A stretch of DNA of 42,202 nt from Lachnospiraceae bacterium (GCA_017622575.1 JAGAQU010000014.1:1-42202), one strand, 5' to 3'. Numbered from the stretch's first letter, positions 23,994-33,779 are shown. A program made the numbers and translations. Notes: generated from the letters alone by a model not told the origin.

Positions 23994-25929
23994 TTTTAGC
24001 ATACTAGATATGCTTGACATTAAGGATATACAGGTCGCATGTAAACATGCAGATATAGAGATTCTATTAAAGCCAATTAAGGAGCGTCCAGATTTTTATA
24101 AGAAATATGTTAAACAACTAGGGTCAAATCGTCCAGATAAAAAGTCAAGCATAGTAAAATTATATATGCCAAGAATCGCATTTGATTTGTTCCAAAAAGG
24201 CGATGTTACATATAAAGGCGTTATAGTTCGGATTTTAGAAAACTATAAAAGTAAGTTTGAAGAGGCAATGACAGAATATATTAAGCCTCCAATATCTATC
24301 GAAGAAATAAAGACGTATAATGCAGAACAATTAGTTGAGTTGTATTCTAAAATTGTTGATGTGTCGGCAACAGAAGTACCGATAGATTTCTACTTTATGA
24401 TGCTTAAATTGCAAGGAGTTATATTAGATGAAGAGTGCTCCTGTACAATTGAGCATCAAGTTAAGCAAATAGAAAAACATAAAAAGGAAATTGCAGATGC
24501 AGTTTTTAAAGCGGAAAAACATATAGAACAGGAATATACTCAAGAAATAGCTCAATTATCAAAAGAAAAGAGAGAACTTGAGAAAAAATATTCTGAAGCA
24601 AAAAAGATGAACCGAGAGTTAGCGTCTGAACTAGAAAAAATAAAAGATCAGTTAGAACATCAAATGGAGGAGTTGACTGAAAAATGGCGTGCAGAATTTG
24701 ATAGAGAGATTATGCTACGTCAAATGGAAGAAGATAAAGAGTTTAATGCGTTACGTGAAAGAAAACAACATGATTTGGCTTTGGCTTTAGCTGATGAAGA
24801 ATTAAAGAAAAGAGAGGCGTTAAAAGATAAACTTGCAAAAGAAGAGCAACAACTTCAAGAACAATTTGAACAAAAAAAGAGGGAATTAGATAATGTAATA
24901 GACGGTCTTCTTGTCGAATTACAGAATAATACTGATAGAAAAACTCAGATGGAATCAGAATTGAAATTACTCCAAGAAGAAAAAGAGCAGCTTCAGGAGT
25001 TTATGGATCGACTGAAAGCATATGAGAAAGAGTATTTTGATAATTTTGAGCAACACATTATTCAAAAAAAGGTGGACACTATTCTTTTGAGTAAACTGGG
25101 AGTAGAAGGAGACACTATTACTGCTAATACCACATCTTCAAGTATTGTAATGAATTCTGATAAGCTACAGGAAGATACCGAAGAGTGTGAAGCATCCGAC
25201 AATGTTGTTGATTTGTTTGATGATTTATGTGATAACATATCTGTTTATTTCAACGAATCATCAGAAATTACATCGATACTTCTTTCTGCTATGTTAAGCA
25301 ATAAAGCGGTTATTGTTACAGATGATGTTGCATACCAAATGGCATCCTGTATTTCAGCACTTATTGATGCGAAAACACCATTAATGATTCAGATGGTGAA
25401 ACAGAAAGATGATATTAATAAGATTGTTGGAATTATCAACGAATCAGACAGTTATGTAGTGTATTTACCAGGATTATTGGATGATTATGATGAGGTTTCT
25501 TTTTCAATAATATGCAGGCAATGTCCAAGAAAAGTGATAATTGTAGGAGTAGCGACATTGACACATCTATCAATGATGTCTTGTGGTATTAATAATTATG
25601 CTATCACTATGGACATAAGTAACTACCTCCATTTCAAGAAGAAACAGGCACTATGGATAGGCAAATATTCTTTAGATAGTATGACGGTGGAGCATGATGT
25701 AACAAAGTGCAAGGAATATTACAACCAGTATTTTAGAGGATTGGTTCTTAATCATATAATGGGTAAGAAGGTTGCTTTGGATTTTTGTTTTATTCTTAGT
25801 ATTTACTTTAATTTCATGCAAGGACAGATAGGAGATGTTTTGAAATCAGTTGTTTCTAAAGTGTTTGATTGTAAAGCAGATGAGAACGCAACTGCTATTA
25901 TTGAAAAAAGTGAATTCTACATCGGATAA
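23980..25929 (+). CDS. Coiled-coil defence-operon protein, unknown function
   Basis: A 649-aa protein with three parts. The N-terminal helical region is about 1-150. A long, highly charged coiled coil runs from about 155 to 360 (for example KRELEKKYSEAKKMNRELAS). The C-terminal globular region, about 400-649, has alternating beta/alpha segments such as NKAVIVTDDVAYQMASCISA and PRKVIIVGVATLTH. The C-terminal part looks like a degenerate nucleotide-binding fold, but I see no Walker A lysine. It overlaps the upstream gene by 14 bases. Its place before the helicase makes it a candidate DruF-type or DruG-type partner. The length suggests a structural or sensing role. Confidence 0.65.
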   Translation: MDEIDFSILDMLDIKDIQVACKHADIEILLKPIKERPDFYKKYVKQLGSNRPDKKSSIVKLYMPRIAFDLFQKGDVTYKGVIVRILENYKSKFEEAMTEYIKPPISIEEIKTYNAEQLVELYSKIVDVSATEVPIDFYFMMLKLQGVILDEECSCTIEHQVKQIEKHKKEIADAVFKAEKHIEQEYTQEIAQLSKEKRELEKKYSEAKKMNRELASELEKIKDQLEHQMEELTEKWRAEFDREIMLRQMEEDKEFNALRERKQHDLALALADEELKKREALKDKLAKEEQQLQEQFEQKKRELDNVIDGLLVELQNNTDRKTQMESELKLLQEEKEQLQEFMDRLKAYEKEYFDNFEQHIIQKKVDTILLSKLGVEGDTITANTTSSSIVMNSDKLQEDTEECEASDNVVDLFDDLCDNISVYFNESSEITSILLSAMLSNKAVIVTDDVAYQMASCISALIDAKTPLMIQMVKQKDDINKIVGIINESDSYVVYLPGLLDDYDEVSFSIICRQCPRKVIIVGVATLTHLSMMSCGINNYAITMDISNYLHFKKKQALWIGKYSLDSMTVEHDVTKCKEYYNQYFRGLVLNHIMGKKVALDFCFILSIYFNFMQGQIGDVLKSVVSKVFDCKADENATAIIEKSEFYIG

Positions 25930-25944
25930 ATAGGTGGTGATGCG

Positions 25945-26973
25945 ATGAACAAAAATATGGTTGAAACGATGCAAAATGATATGCACCTTTTTCCATATAG
26001 GGATGAATCGATTTCTTATTACTTAGGCAGATTAGTATACTCTGCATTAAGCTATTGGATTAGAGCCTGTATCATGGATAGAACGTCTGAGAGTAATGGT
26101 ACTAAAAGTAAGGCATATATTCTTGGCCGTGGAAAAGAAGTTCTATGGGGGTTTGTAGAGTGTATTCCAGAATGTAAGCAATGGATATCTTCTACGGATA
26201 AAGAGATAGAAGATAGAATTTCTGAAATGGCCATCGATATTCGTAATAAGATGATATTTGGCGGAGAACTTATAGAACTGAACAGTAAAATGAATGTAAT
26301 TTTACCGGAGGGGAAGGTACAGCCTTGTGCTAGTGGCATAGTTCGGATATTAGGTGCAACAAATTATGGTAAGAAATGTCAAGCAGTTGGCATTACACGT
26401 ATTTTTGAGGACGTTCATGCAGAAAGCATGAATATAGACTTTTGCTCAATAATAGGTATAGATGAGTATATATTGAGTTTGTATAAAAAAGCCAAATGGT
26501 TCAAGGTGGATGACATTAGTAATTATGAAATTTTTAACAGTACAGCTAAAAGAGCACCTTATCAATCTTGGGAAGACAATTTGAATAAATCCAGGATGTT
26601 TCATCTAATCAGAATGTCACTATATAATGATTTACATGAATACTACTTGTTGAAGTTTGAAAACGGTGAAATTTTTATATGTAAACTTGAGGAGTTATTA
26701 GCTGAAGGTAAAGAAGAGAGACGTGTGATATTAGGTCTTCGTAAAATGTATCAAAATCAAATGAATGCATTGTATGAGCATAAGGGATCCGTGATTCTTC
26801 TCAATTTATTCTGTCGTTTACCTTTACGAGAGGAACGCATTCTAGAAACATATTGTTGGCCTGAGCGAAGCTTTGATGACAAATTGAACTATGTGGTACC
26901 TATAAAAATTTGGGATGAAATAAAGGGACTTCTTGAAAATGGACTAGGGATAAGGCTAAAGGAGAAGGAATAA
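25945..26973 (+). CDS. Unknown defence-operon protein (342 aa)
   Basis: A 342-aa protein with no recognisable motif. It is a mix of helical and beta-prone segments (start NMVETMQNDMHLFPYRDESI; end LENGLGIRLKEKE), soluble, with no Cys cluster or nuclease signature that I can see. The ATG has an AGGTGGTG-like site. Its stop shares a base with the helicase start (TAATG), which strongly suggests the two proteins are made in similar amounts and may form a complex. It sits where a small partner precedes druE in type II Druantia. Identity is unproven. Confidence 0.6.
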   Translation: MNKNMVETMQNDMHLFPYRDESISYYLGRLVYSALSYWIRACIMDRTSESNGTKSKAYILGRGKEVLWGFVECIPECKQWISSTDKEIEDRISEMAIDIRNKMIFGGELIELNSKMNVILPEGKVQPCASGIVRILGATNYGKKCQAVGITRIFEDVHAESMNIDFCSIIGIDEYILSLYKKAKWFKVDDISNYEIFNSTAKRAPYQSWEDNLNKSRMFHLIRMSLYNDLHEYYLLKFENGEIFICKLEELLAEGKEERRVILGLRKMYQNQMNALYEHKGSVILLNLFCRLPLREERILETYCWPERSFDDKLNYVVPIKIWDEIKGLLENGLGIRLKEKE

Positions 26974-29900
26974 TGGATGAGTATAGTATTGTTAATACGC
27001 ATGAGGCACTTAAGAGAAGACTGATTGACTATATTGAGACGGCATATTTTGGTAAGAATGATGAATTAAGGGAATTGTGCCGGGATGAGTTAGAGACGCA
27101 AGGCGTACTGTGGAAGGAACCTTATATTGAGGCAAACCCTGCTTATGTAAGTGTGATTAATGGAATTAGTGAGAGTGATAAAATACCGAAGCATATCAAG
27201 GAAATTTTATTACAAATGATTGATAAGAAGATGGGGGTATATAGTAGTCCATATATTCATCAGATTCAGGCAATAGAGAATTTCTATAGTGGAAATGAAT
27301 TATTTGTTGCTACAGGAACGGGTTCTGGTAAAACAGAATGTTTTATGTGGCCAATGGTAACAAAACTTGTTGCAGAGGCTAGGCAAAATCAATTATCATG
27401 GAAGCAACGTGGCGTAAGAGCGATGATGTTGTATCCGATGAACGCATTAGTTTCAGACCAAATTGGTAGATTAAGAAGAATGATAGGAACAGATAGTTTT
27501 TATAAGATGTTTCTTGATTATACTGGAAGTGAAAGACGACCACAGTTTGGTATGTACACAGGAAGAACTCCGTATGCGGGGGATATGAAACGGGAGCAGG
27601 ATATTGCACTATCTGAGACACTTAGACAGAATCTTATATATAGGGATGCAGAAACTGTTGAACAATTAAAGTCAATGGGAAAATATCCTTCAAAATACAA
27701 TTTAGAAGCTTTTGTTGATGGTTTGATTGAAGGAAAACATATTACCGATAATCGAGATGCAGAGCTGATAACTCGTTTTGAAATGCAATGTAATACGCCG
27801 GACATTCTTATCACCAATTACTCGATGCTAGAGTACATGTTGATGAGACAAGAAGAGCAGAGTTTGTGGGAAGATACAAGAGATTGGCTGACTATGTCAG
27901 AAGAGAATAAACTACTCTTTATTATCGACGAAGCGCATATGTATCGAGGTGCTTCGGGTGGTGAAGTAGCTCTGTTAATTCGTAGATTTTTGCATAAATT
28001 GGGTGTGTCAAGGAATAAAATTCAGTTTATTTTGACTAGTGCAAGTATTCCGCAGAATGAGGAAAAGAAGGTTAGGAAATTTGTATGTGATTTAACAGCA
28101 TTAAGTGATGATGAAAGCTCTAATATACAAATTATTACTGGAGAAAGGGAAGAAGTTAAATACGAAGGTGCGAAGAAAATAAACGCTAGTGCTATATCAT
28201 CATTTGATATAGATAGTTTACATTCGGATAATAAATTGATGGCTATTAAAAAAGTGTGTGAACTGATGGAATTGCCAGTAGAAAATTGCGATTTTTCAAA
28301 TGAAAAAATGGTTGAAAACTGGTTGTATGATGTTCTTGTAAAAGTTCAGCCATTGTTGAAAATTATGGAGTGTTGTCGTGGAAATGCTATTTCATATGAT
28401 GAGCTGGCAGATAAAGTTTTTCCAAGTGAAGAGAAATGGGTGGCGCAGAAGGCTACGAGCGTATTGCTGTCAATAGCTCCATTGGCCAAGGGAAAAGATG
28501 GACAAGTGTTGTTTCCATCTCGTCTACATATGATGTTTAGAGGTATTTCTGGAATTTATGCATGTGCAAATCCTAATTGTACAGAAAAGAAGCACTCATC
28601 ACATATTCCATTAGGAAAGATATATATAGGCAAACATGAGGATGTCTGCCGTTGTGGTGGAAAAATATATGAATTACTAAATGATCGAACTTGTGGGGCA
28701 TTGTTTTTAAGAGGATACATTGATGAAATGGAGCCTCAAGCGTGTTTCGTATGGAACAAAAAGGGTATTGTTTTTGAACAAAATTTTAAAGAGGTACATT
28801 ATTATATTATTCCGGATAACATGAGTTTGGGTAGTAAAAAAGATGTAAAAATCGGATGGTTGAATTCTATAGCGGGAAGAATTGAACAGAACGATACGCA
28901 TGCTGAAGAACCAAATTATTTGCATGTTGCATACAGTATAAAAAGCCCAAAAGAATCACCTAATATTCTCACTTTTGGATCATGTCCGCGATGTAAAAAA
29001 ATGCATTTGCATGTTTCAGATTTTGCGACTAAAGGTAATGAACCATTCTTTCATTTGGTTTCAGAACAATTAATGATACAGCCACCAGTGATTACAGATG
29101 TAGCAAAACTAGAATTTACACCAAATGCTGGAAGGAAAGTCCTTCTGTTTTCTGATAGTAGACAGAGAGCTGCTACATTAGCAAAGGAACTCACTTCGGT
29201 TGCAGATGAAGATGCAATGAGAAAAGCCATTACAGTTTCGGCAAAAGAGTTAACTAATTGGGCTCTAGCTACTGATAGAGATCCAAGTATGGATTTACTA
29301 TATATTGCATTTCTAAAGGTTGCATTAGATAATAAACTGCGCTTTTTTTATGGTAATGATGAAAAGGATATGCATGATCATCTTCAGACGATGAAAGAAG
29401 TTATTGAAAGGCAGGAGAGAAGGGGAAGAAGGGCTAGAAATATTGATTATGCAGAATTGAAAAAGCAGAAGTTTGCTACAGTACCGGAGTTATATTCGAG
29501 ATATTTACTTAAGATATTATGTAGTAATTTTAGATCGTTTACTGATTTGGGATTGTGCTGGATTGAACCATGTAATTATGATTTGATTGATGAAGTTGTT
29601 GAGTGCCTTGAAAATAATGGAATTAAGCTATCAGAGGATGAATTTTATGCGATTTTTGCCGCATGGGCAGCAGAAGTACTTACTGATAGTTATGCTTATG
29701 ATTATGACATAAACAGGAATGTTCGTAGAAGCATTACTAACATCCCACGTTTTGGTATAGATCCAGAGGGGAAATTCCCAAAGCGTTTTGAAAAATTATT
29801 TAAAGAAAATGGCATAGATGAAGCGAAACAATTAGTATTATATAGGCAGTTATTGAAGTTTACGCAAAAAGGAAAGGATGATAACGAGAATTTATATATT

Positions 29901-32231
29901 AATCCACAATTAGTTACTTTGAAATTTGATGATGAGCAAAAATGGTATAAATGTCCAAGCTGTGGAAGAGTATTTCCGTATACATTATGGGATAAATGTG
30001 TATGGTGTTGTAATGGTGAGCCTATACAGATGACAGATAATGAGTTTGAAGGTCTGTCTTTCTGGAGAAAACCGATTTTAGATGCGGTAGAAGGTAAGAA
30101 GAACGCATTGATGACGAGAATTAATACAGAGGAACATACAGCGCAGCTATCACACAAAGATCAGCGGATTGATATGTGGTCAACAACAGAAGAATACGAA
30201 TTGAGATTTCAAAATGTATATATTGATGACAAAGGACCAGTTGATGTGATTAGTTGTACAACTACGATGGAAGTGGGTATTGATATTGGTTCATTAACGG
30301 CGGTAGGATTGAGAAATATACCTCCAATGAGAGAAAATTATCAGCAGAGAGCTGGTCGAGCTGGTCGTAGAGGCTCTGCGATATCTACCATTGTTACATA
30401 TACGGATAATGGTCCTCATGATAGCTACTATTTTAATCATCCTGAAAAAATTATTGCAGGAGAACCAAGGCATCCTTTTATTGACACAGATAATCAGAAA
30501 CTGATATATCGACATCTCAATGTAATATATGTATCTGAGTATCTTAATAATTATGATATTTCTGCAAATTCAATGGGGATAATAGATTTCATTAATAATC
30601 ACTTAAACTTATTTTTTGAATTTCTCAGAAATAAATCATTTACAAATCAGGAATTGGAATCTTTGGTACCTGGAAGAGATTATTCTCATGTTGAGGAACA
30701 AAAGCAGGTGTTAGTGCAAGCTTTAGAAACATTGAAGAGAAAGGTGTATGACTTTAGGGATGATTATTTTGATTCCAATGATAATGAGAAGAAAGTGCTA
30801 GATGTTTTCTTGGAAGAAGGTATATTCCCTACATATTCATTCCCAAGAAATGTGGTAGGATTTAGTATTGAAAACAGGACAGGAGATAAGATTGAGCAAG
30901 AACCTGATAGAGCATTAGATATGGCAATTAGTGAATATGCCCCGGGTAGACTAATTGTTGTTAATAAGAAGACATACAAGTCGGGTGGTATTTATAATTT
31001 TCATTCAAAATTTAGAGATGAAGATAAAGCACATCCGGCTCGTAAGTACTTCGATAGTAAGGAGTATTATCGTTCTATTTTTTATTGTGAAAATAGTTCC
31101 TGTAATTGGGTGGGCATGGAGGATCCAGGGAAGGTATGTCCATTTTGTAGACAAGAAAGCATCCAATATAAGCATATGATTAAACCATGGGGATTTGCTC
31201 CAGAAGGTGGAACAAGTATTAGAGAGGCAGAAGCAGAGGCTGAAATGACATATGCAGAACTTCCTAGTTATGCTTCACCAATTAAAGATGAAGAAATGAA
31301 AAAGTCCTTTGATTATTTAATGATTCGTTATGGACGTTTAGTAGATCAGCCATTAACTATTTTAAACGAAGGACCTCAAAATGAGGGATTTACTGCTTGT
31401 ACTGAATGTGGTGCTGCAATTCCTGGGGAGAATATGATTGAATTGCAGAAGAAAGACCAACCGTATAGACATCCAAGAATTAGATCGAAATGTCAACATC
31501 CTTCTGATAGAATTGTTACTGCATTTTTAGGTTATCAATTTTTGACAGATATGATTCTTGTAGAGATTGAATTGGATTCAAATCAAATTAATACGACACA
31601 TGAGGGATTATGGATTGAAAGTGCAGCACAAAGTTTATCTGAGGCAATGGTGTTAGCAGCAGGGCAGTTATTGGATATAGAATTCAGTGACATGAAGAGT
31701 GGTTATCGATTAAGGTATGCATCGGACAAGGTATGTGTTGACATTTTCTTGTTTGACAGCTTATCAAGTGGAGCTGGTTATAGTTCTATGCTGGCTGGAA
31801 GAATATCTGACTTGATGAACGAAACATATAAGATTTTACAATGCAGTAAGAATTGTGCCACAGCATGCCATGATTGTTTGAAACATTATTGGAATCAGCG
31901 AGTTCACAACAAATTGGATAGGCATTTGGCAGAGCAACTACTTGATTGGAGTAAGACCAAGAAGCTTGCTGCACCAATTGAGTATAAAGAGCAAGTTCGC
32001 CTTATACTCGGGATTAAGGAAAATGCGCTATTAGATGCTGACTTTGATATTATATGTGAAAATCAAAAAATCTATTGTGTTAAAAATAGTAAAAAAAGAG
32101 AAGTATATGTTTATCCAGCTATGTGGATGCAAAATAGCTCGCAAATTCCAGCAGGAAGTATTGCAGTATCAGATAAGCTGATAATTAATTCTATGCCACA
32201 AGCGTATTCATTGATAAGAAATTCGCTTTAG
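26973..32231 (+). CDS. druE-like: DruE-like giant DUF1998 superfamily 2 helicase
   Basis: A 1752-aa protein. Helicase motifs: Walker A GTGSGKT (115-121), NYSMLEYML, DEAH (319-322), SAS (in FILTSASIPQ), FSDSRQRAATLA, and motif VI QQRAGRAGRRG (from 1124). Several CxxC pairs (CANPNC, CPRCKKMH, CPSCGRVF, CPFC, CTEC) may bind zinc between and after the helicase lobes. The C-terminal DUF1998 signature includes C1624, C1628, C1632 and C1635 followed by LKHYWNQRVHNKLDRHL. One chain joining helicase and DUF1998 at this length matches DruE of Druantia. DISARM splits these into DrmA and DrmB. It is the last gene of the island. Confidence 0.88.
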   Translation: MDEYSIVNTHEALKRRLIDYIETAYFGKNDELRELCRDELETQGVLWKEPYIEANPAYVSVINGISESDKIPKHIKEILLQMIDKKMGVYSSPYIHQIQAIENFYSGNELFVATGTGSGKTECFMWPMVTKLVAEARQNQLSWKQRGVRAMMLYPMNALVSDQIGRLRRMIGTDSFYKMFLDYTGSERRPQFGMYTGRTPYAGDMKREQDIALSETLRQNLIYRDAETVEQLKSMGKYPSKYNLEAFVDGLIEGKHITDNRDAELITRFEMQCNTPDILITNYSMLEYMLMRQEEQSLWEDTRDWLTMSEENKLLFIIDEAHMYRGASGGEVALLIRRFLHKLGVSRNKIQFILTSASIPQNEEKKVRKFVCDLTALSDDESSNIQIITGEREEVKYEGAKKINASAISSFDIDSLHSDNKLMAIKKVCELMELPVENCDFSNEKMVENWLYDVLVKVQPLLKIMECCRGNAISYDELADKVFPSEEKWVAQKATSVLLSIAPLAKGKDGQVLFPSRLHMMFRGISGIYACANPNCTEKKHSSHIPLGKIYIGKHEDVCRCGGKIYELLNDRTCGALFLRGYIDEMEPQACFVWNKKGIVFEQNFKEVHYYIIPDNMSLGSKKDVKIGWLNSIAGRIEQNDTHAEEPNYLHVAYSIKSPKESPNILTFGSCPRCKKMHLHVSDFATKGNEPFFHLVSEQLMIQPPVITDVAKLEFTPNAGRKVLLFSDSRQRAATLAKELTSVADEDAMRKAITVSAKELTNWALATDRDPSMDLLYIAFLKVALDNKLRFFYGNDEKDMHDHLQTMKEVIERQERRGRRARNIDYAELKKQKFATVPELYSRYLLKILCSNFRSFTDLGLCWIEPCNYDLIDEVVECLENNGIKLSEDEFYAIFAAWAAEVLTDSYAYDYDINRNVRRSITNIPRFGIDPEGKFPKRFEKLFKENGIDEAKQLVLYRQLLKFTQKGKDDNENLYINPQLVTLKFDDEQKWYKCPSCGRVFPYTLWDKCVWCCNGEPIQMTDNEFEGLSFWRKPILDAVEGKKNALMTRINTEEHTAQLSHKDQRIDMWSTTEEYELRFQNVYIDDKGPVDVISCTTTMEVGIDIGSLTAVGLRNIPPMRENYQQRAGRAGRRGSAISTIVTYTDNGPHDSYYFNHPEKIIAGEPRHPFIDTDNQKLIYRHLNVIYVSEYLNNYDISANSMGIIDFINNHLNLFFEFLRNKSFTNQELESLVPGRDYSHVEEQKQVLVQALETLKRKVYDFRDDYFDSNDNEKKVLDVFLEEGIFPTYSFPRNVVGFSIENRTGDKIEQEPDRALDMAISEYAPGRLIVVNKKTYKSGGIYNFHSKFRDEDKAHPARKYFDSKEYYRSIFYCENSSCNWVGMEDPGKVCPFCRQESIQYKHMIKPWGFAPEGGTSIREAEAEAEMTYAELPSYASPIKDEEMKKSFDYLMIRYGRLVDQPLTILNEGPQNEGFTACTECGAAIPGENMIELQKKDQPYRHPRIRSKCQHPSDRIVTAFLGYQFLTDMILVEIELDSNQINTTHEGLWIESAAQSLSEAMVLAAGQLLDIEFSDMKSGYRLRYASDKVCVDIFLFDSLSSGAGYSSMLAGRISDLMNETYKILQCSKNCATACHDCLKHYWNQRVHNKLDRHLAEQLLDWSKTKKLAAPIEYKEQVRLILGIKENALLDADFDIICENQKIYCVKNSKKREVYVYPAMWMQNSSQIPAGSIAVSDKLIINSMPQAYSLIRNSL

Positions 32232-32242
32232 TTCATACAAGA

Positions 32243-32278
32243 GATGCTAGAGAATGATATTACATATTCTCTGGCATC
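32243..32278. terminator. Hairpin between convergent genes (possible bidirectional terminator)
   Basis: GATGCTAGAGAAT (32243-32255) pairs with ATTCTCTGGCATC (32266-32278), 13 pairs with one G-T. It lies just after the helicase stop and overlaps the end of the minus-strand HAD gene. T runs on either side are weak, so termination is uncertain. Confidence 0.5.
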
Positions 32279-32595
32279 TTCATCATTCGGTCATCAATGT
32301 AGTAGTCGCAGGTAATCTTTCGGCTGTTGTTTCCATAGAGTTCGATAATCTCAGGGAGATTGTCGTTGACAGCATCAAATTCAAGATTTTGTTCCCGACA
32401 CCATTCGACAGCCTTTGTCAAAGCATCGCCGTCACGGCATGTCCAAAGAATAAGCTTGTTGCCATTTCGTTTCCATTCCTTGAGATAAGCAATCAATGCA
32501 TGATTTGGCGGACCGCAGTTAGGCCATTCGCTATAACAAAGAGTGCCATCAAAATCTACAGCGATGGTTTTGAATTTAAAAATTTTATCATTCAT
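32260..32595 (-). CDS. HAD-like small phosphatase-type protein
   Basis: About 111 aa, minus strand. The HAD motif I nucleophile is visible in TIAVDFDGTLCYS (DxDGTL), and a later DYYIDDR segment provides acidic residues. Its short length suggests a minimal, cap-less HAD phosphatase; the substrate is unknown. I prefer the second ATG (32595, MNDKIFKF) because AGGAG lies nine bases upstream, while it directly abuts the first ATG. The start overlaps the end of the upstream HTH gene by eight bases, so the two form a small operon. Confidence 0.75.
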   Translation of the reverse strand: MNDKIFKFKTIAVDFDGTLCYSEWPNCGPPNHALIAYLKEWKRNGNKLILWTCRDGDALTKAVEWCREQNLEFDAVNDNLPEIIELYGNNSRKITCDYYIDDRMMKMPENM

Positions 32596-32836
32596 GGTGA
32601 ACATCTCCTATGGTCGGTACTGGGTTATTATTTTTATATTCAAATAACTGGTCTACCGAACGAGAAAAGAAATTTGCAATTCTCATGGCGGATAATAAAG
32701 AAGGTAACTGATGTCCCTTTTCAATACTTATGATAGTTCTAACGCTGATACCGGTAGCATCGGCAAGCTGCTGTTGCGTGATTCCATAGTCAGCTCTTGC
32801 CTCACATACTTTGCATGTCAAAGTTTCTGTATCCAT
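32588..32836 (-). CDS. XRE-family HTH transcriptional regulator
   Basis: An 82-aa minus-strand protein with a clear Cro/C1-type helix-turn-helix (ARADYGITQQQLADATGISV followed by RTIISIEKGHQLPSLLSA). It resembles small YgzD-type repressors of Firmicutes. A GGGGG ribosome site precedes the ATG. It is co-transcribed with the HAD-like gene and possibly with the upstream S24 repressor, which ends about 107 bases away. Operator sites cannot be assigned by eye. Confidence 0.8.
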   Translation of the reverse strand: MDTETLTCKVCEARADYGITQQQLADATGISVRTIISIEKGHQLPSLLSAMRIANFFSRSVDQLFEYKNNNPVPTIGDVHHE

Positions 32837-32942
32837 ATCTGAAATCCCCCTTTGCTAAAAATTCCTGTAAACAGAGGATAAAGCGGCAGATTCCGCCTCC
32901 TACCATGTATATGCTATCAGACCAGATGTACAATAAAACGGA

Positions 32943-33638
32943 CTAGGATAGTACGCGGCCAAAAATCTTGAAGGAACTGTTTTCTGTAACCGGAATGGGA
33001 TCATATTTCTTGTTAAGAGAAATGAGATAGGTTCCTTTTCTATTATTCTGGAATTTTTTCACATAAGCATTTCCATCCAGGTAGAATATGCCGATTTCAC
33101 CATCTTCAAGCTGCTCAGTCTGCTCAATCCAGATAAGTTCCTCGTTATGGTAGCGGGGCTCCATACTGTCTCCACTGATATGAACACCAAAAGTAGCTTC
33201 CTCCGGAATATCAGGAGAGGAGTACATTTCATAATCTTCTCCATCAAGAAAAGAACCGGTACCGGCAGAAACTGTTGTATAGAATACTTTGCGTTCTCTG
33301 ATAACGTGAATCGGAATAATCTCAGCCAGTTTGTAATCGCCTGATTTTTCTAACAGGCGGATATAATCCATAACTTTGCTGATTCCTTCTTCATTCAGAT
33401 TGCGGAAGGGATTGATCGGATTCTTACCAATAAATTCCGTGTACACATCATAAATATCAAGTATTTCGCAGATAGCAAGCAGCTGCCTGGCACTTGGCTG
33501 TGTCATGCCGGATTCCCATGCACTGATCGTATTCTGCTTTACAAAGATATTATAGCTTTCGAGTTCCTTTGCAAGTTGAGCCTGTTTCATCTTATGTACT
33601 TTTCTGTTCTTTGCGATGATCTTTCCTAAATCTTTCAT
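32943..33638 (-). CDS. HTH plus S24 peptidase repressor (LexA/CI-like)
   Basis: A 231-aa minus-strand protein. An N-terminal Cro/C1-type HTH (about 5-60) joins a C-terminal S24 serine-peptidase fold. The catalytic Ser158 appears in GDSMEPRYHNEE and the Lys dyad partner is K194 or K195 in AYVKKF; a candidate cleavage bond Ala125-Gly126 lies in TVSAGTG. Such repressors cut themselves when RecA filaments form. It is divergent from the Y-family polymerase gene with several ATATCATT half-sites between. It probably represses that promoter until DNA damage, and might also control ICE functions. Confidence 0.87.
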   Translation of the reverse strand: MKDLGKIIAKNRKVHKMKQAQLAKELESYNIFVKQNTISAWESGMTQPSARQLLAICEILDIYDVYTEFIGKNPINPFRNLNEEGISKVMDYIRLLEKSGDYKLAEIIPIHVIRERKVFYTTVSAGTGSFLDGEDYEMYSSPDIPEEATFGVHISGDSMEPRYHNEELIWIEQTEQLEDGEIGIFYLDGNAYVKKFQNNRKGTYLISLNKKYDPIPVTENSSFKIFGRVLS

Positions 33639-33673
33639 AATGAATAGCCTTTCTATTTGCTGTGATAAGTATC

Positions 33674-33779
33674 ATATCATTGTATGAATGTATATCCACT
33701 ATATCATTAAAATAAAGAAAAATCAATATAAATATCATTAGAAATGATAACATGAAGAAAACTTCACTTGAATATCATT
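33674..33779. promoter_or_regulatory. Operator cluster of ATATCATT half-sites and perfect dyad
   Basis: ATATCATT occurs at 33674-33681, 33701-33708, 33732-33739 and 33772-33779. The third copy is part of the perfect dyad TATCATTAGAAATGATA (33733-33749). The cluster fills the divergent region between the S24 repressor and the polymerase gene; the fourth copy lies inside the polymerase promoter. Confidence 0.65.

Noticed and set aside
20465..32231. DISARM system
   Set aside because: It has a 5mC methyltransferase and DUF1998, but helicase and DUF1998 are in one 1752-aa chain, and no phospholipase D-type DrmC is visible. DISARM uses separate DrmA and DrmB.
32254..32733. 159-aa plus-strand frame
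   Set aside because: It is antisense to the HAD-like and HTH genes, whose motifs (DFDGTL, HTH) are clear.
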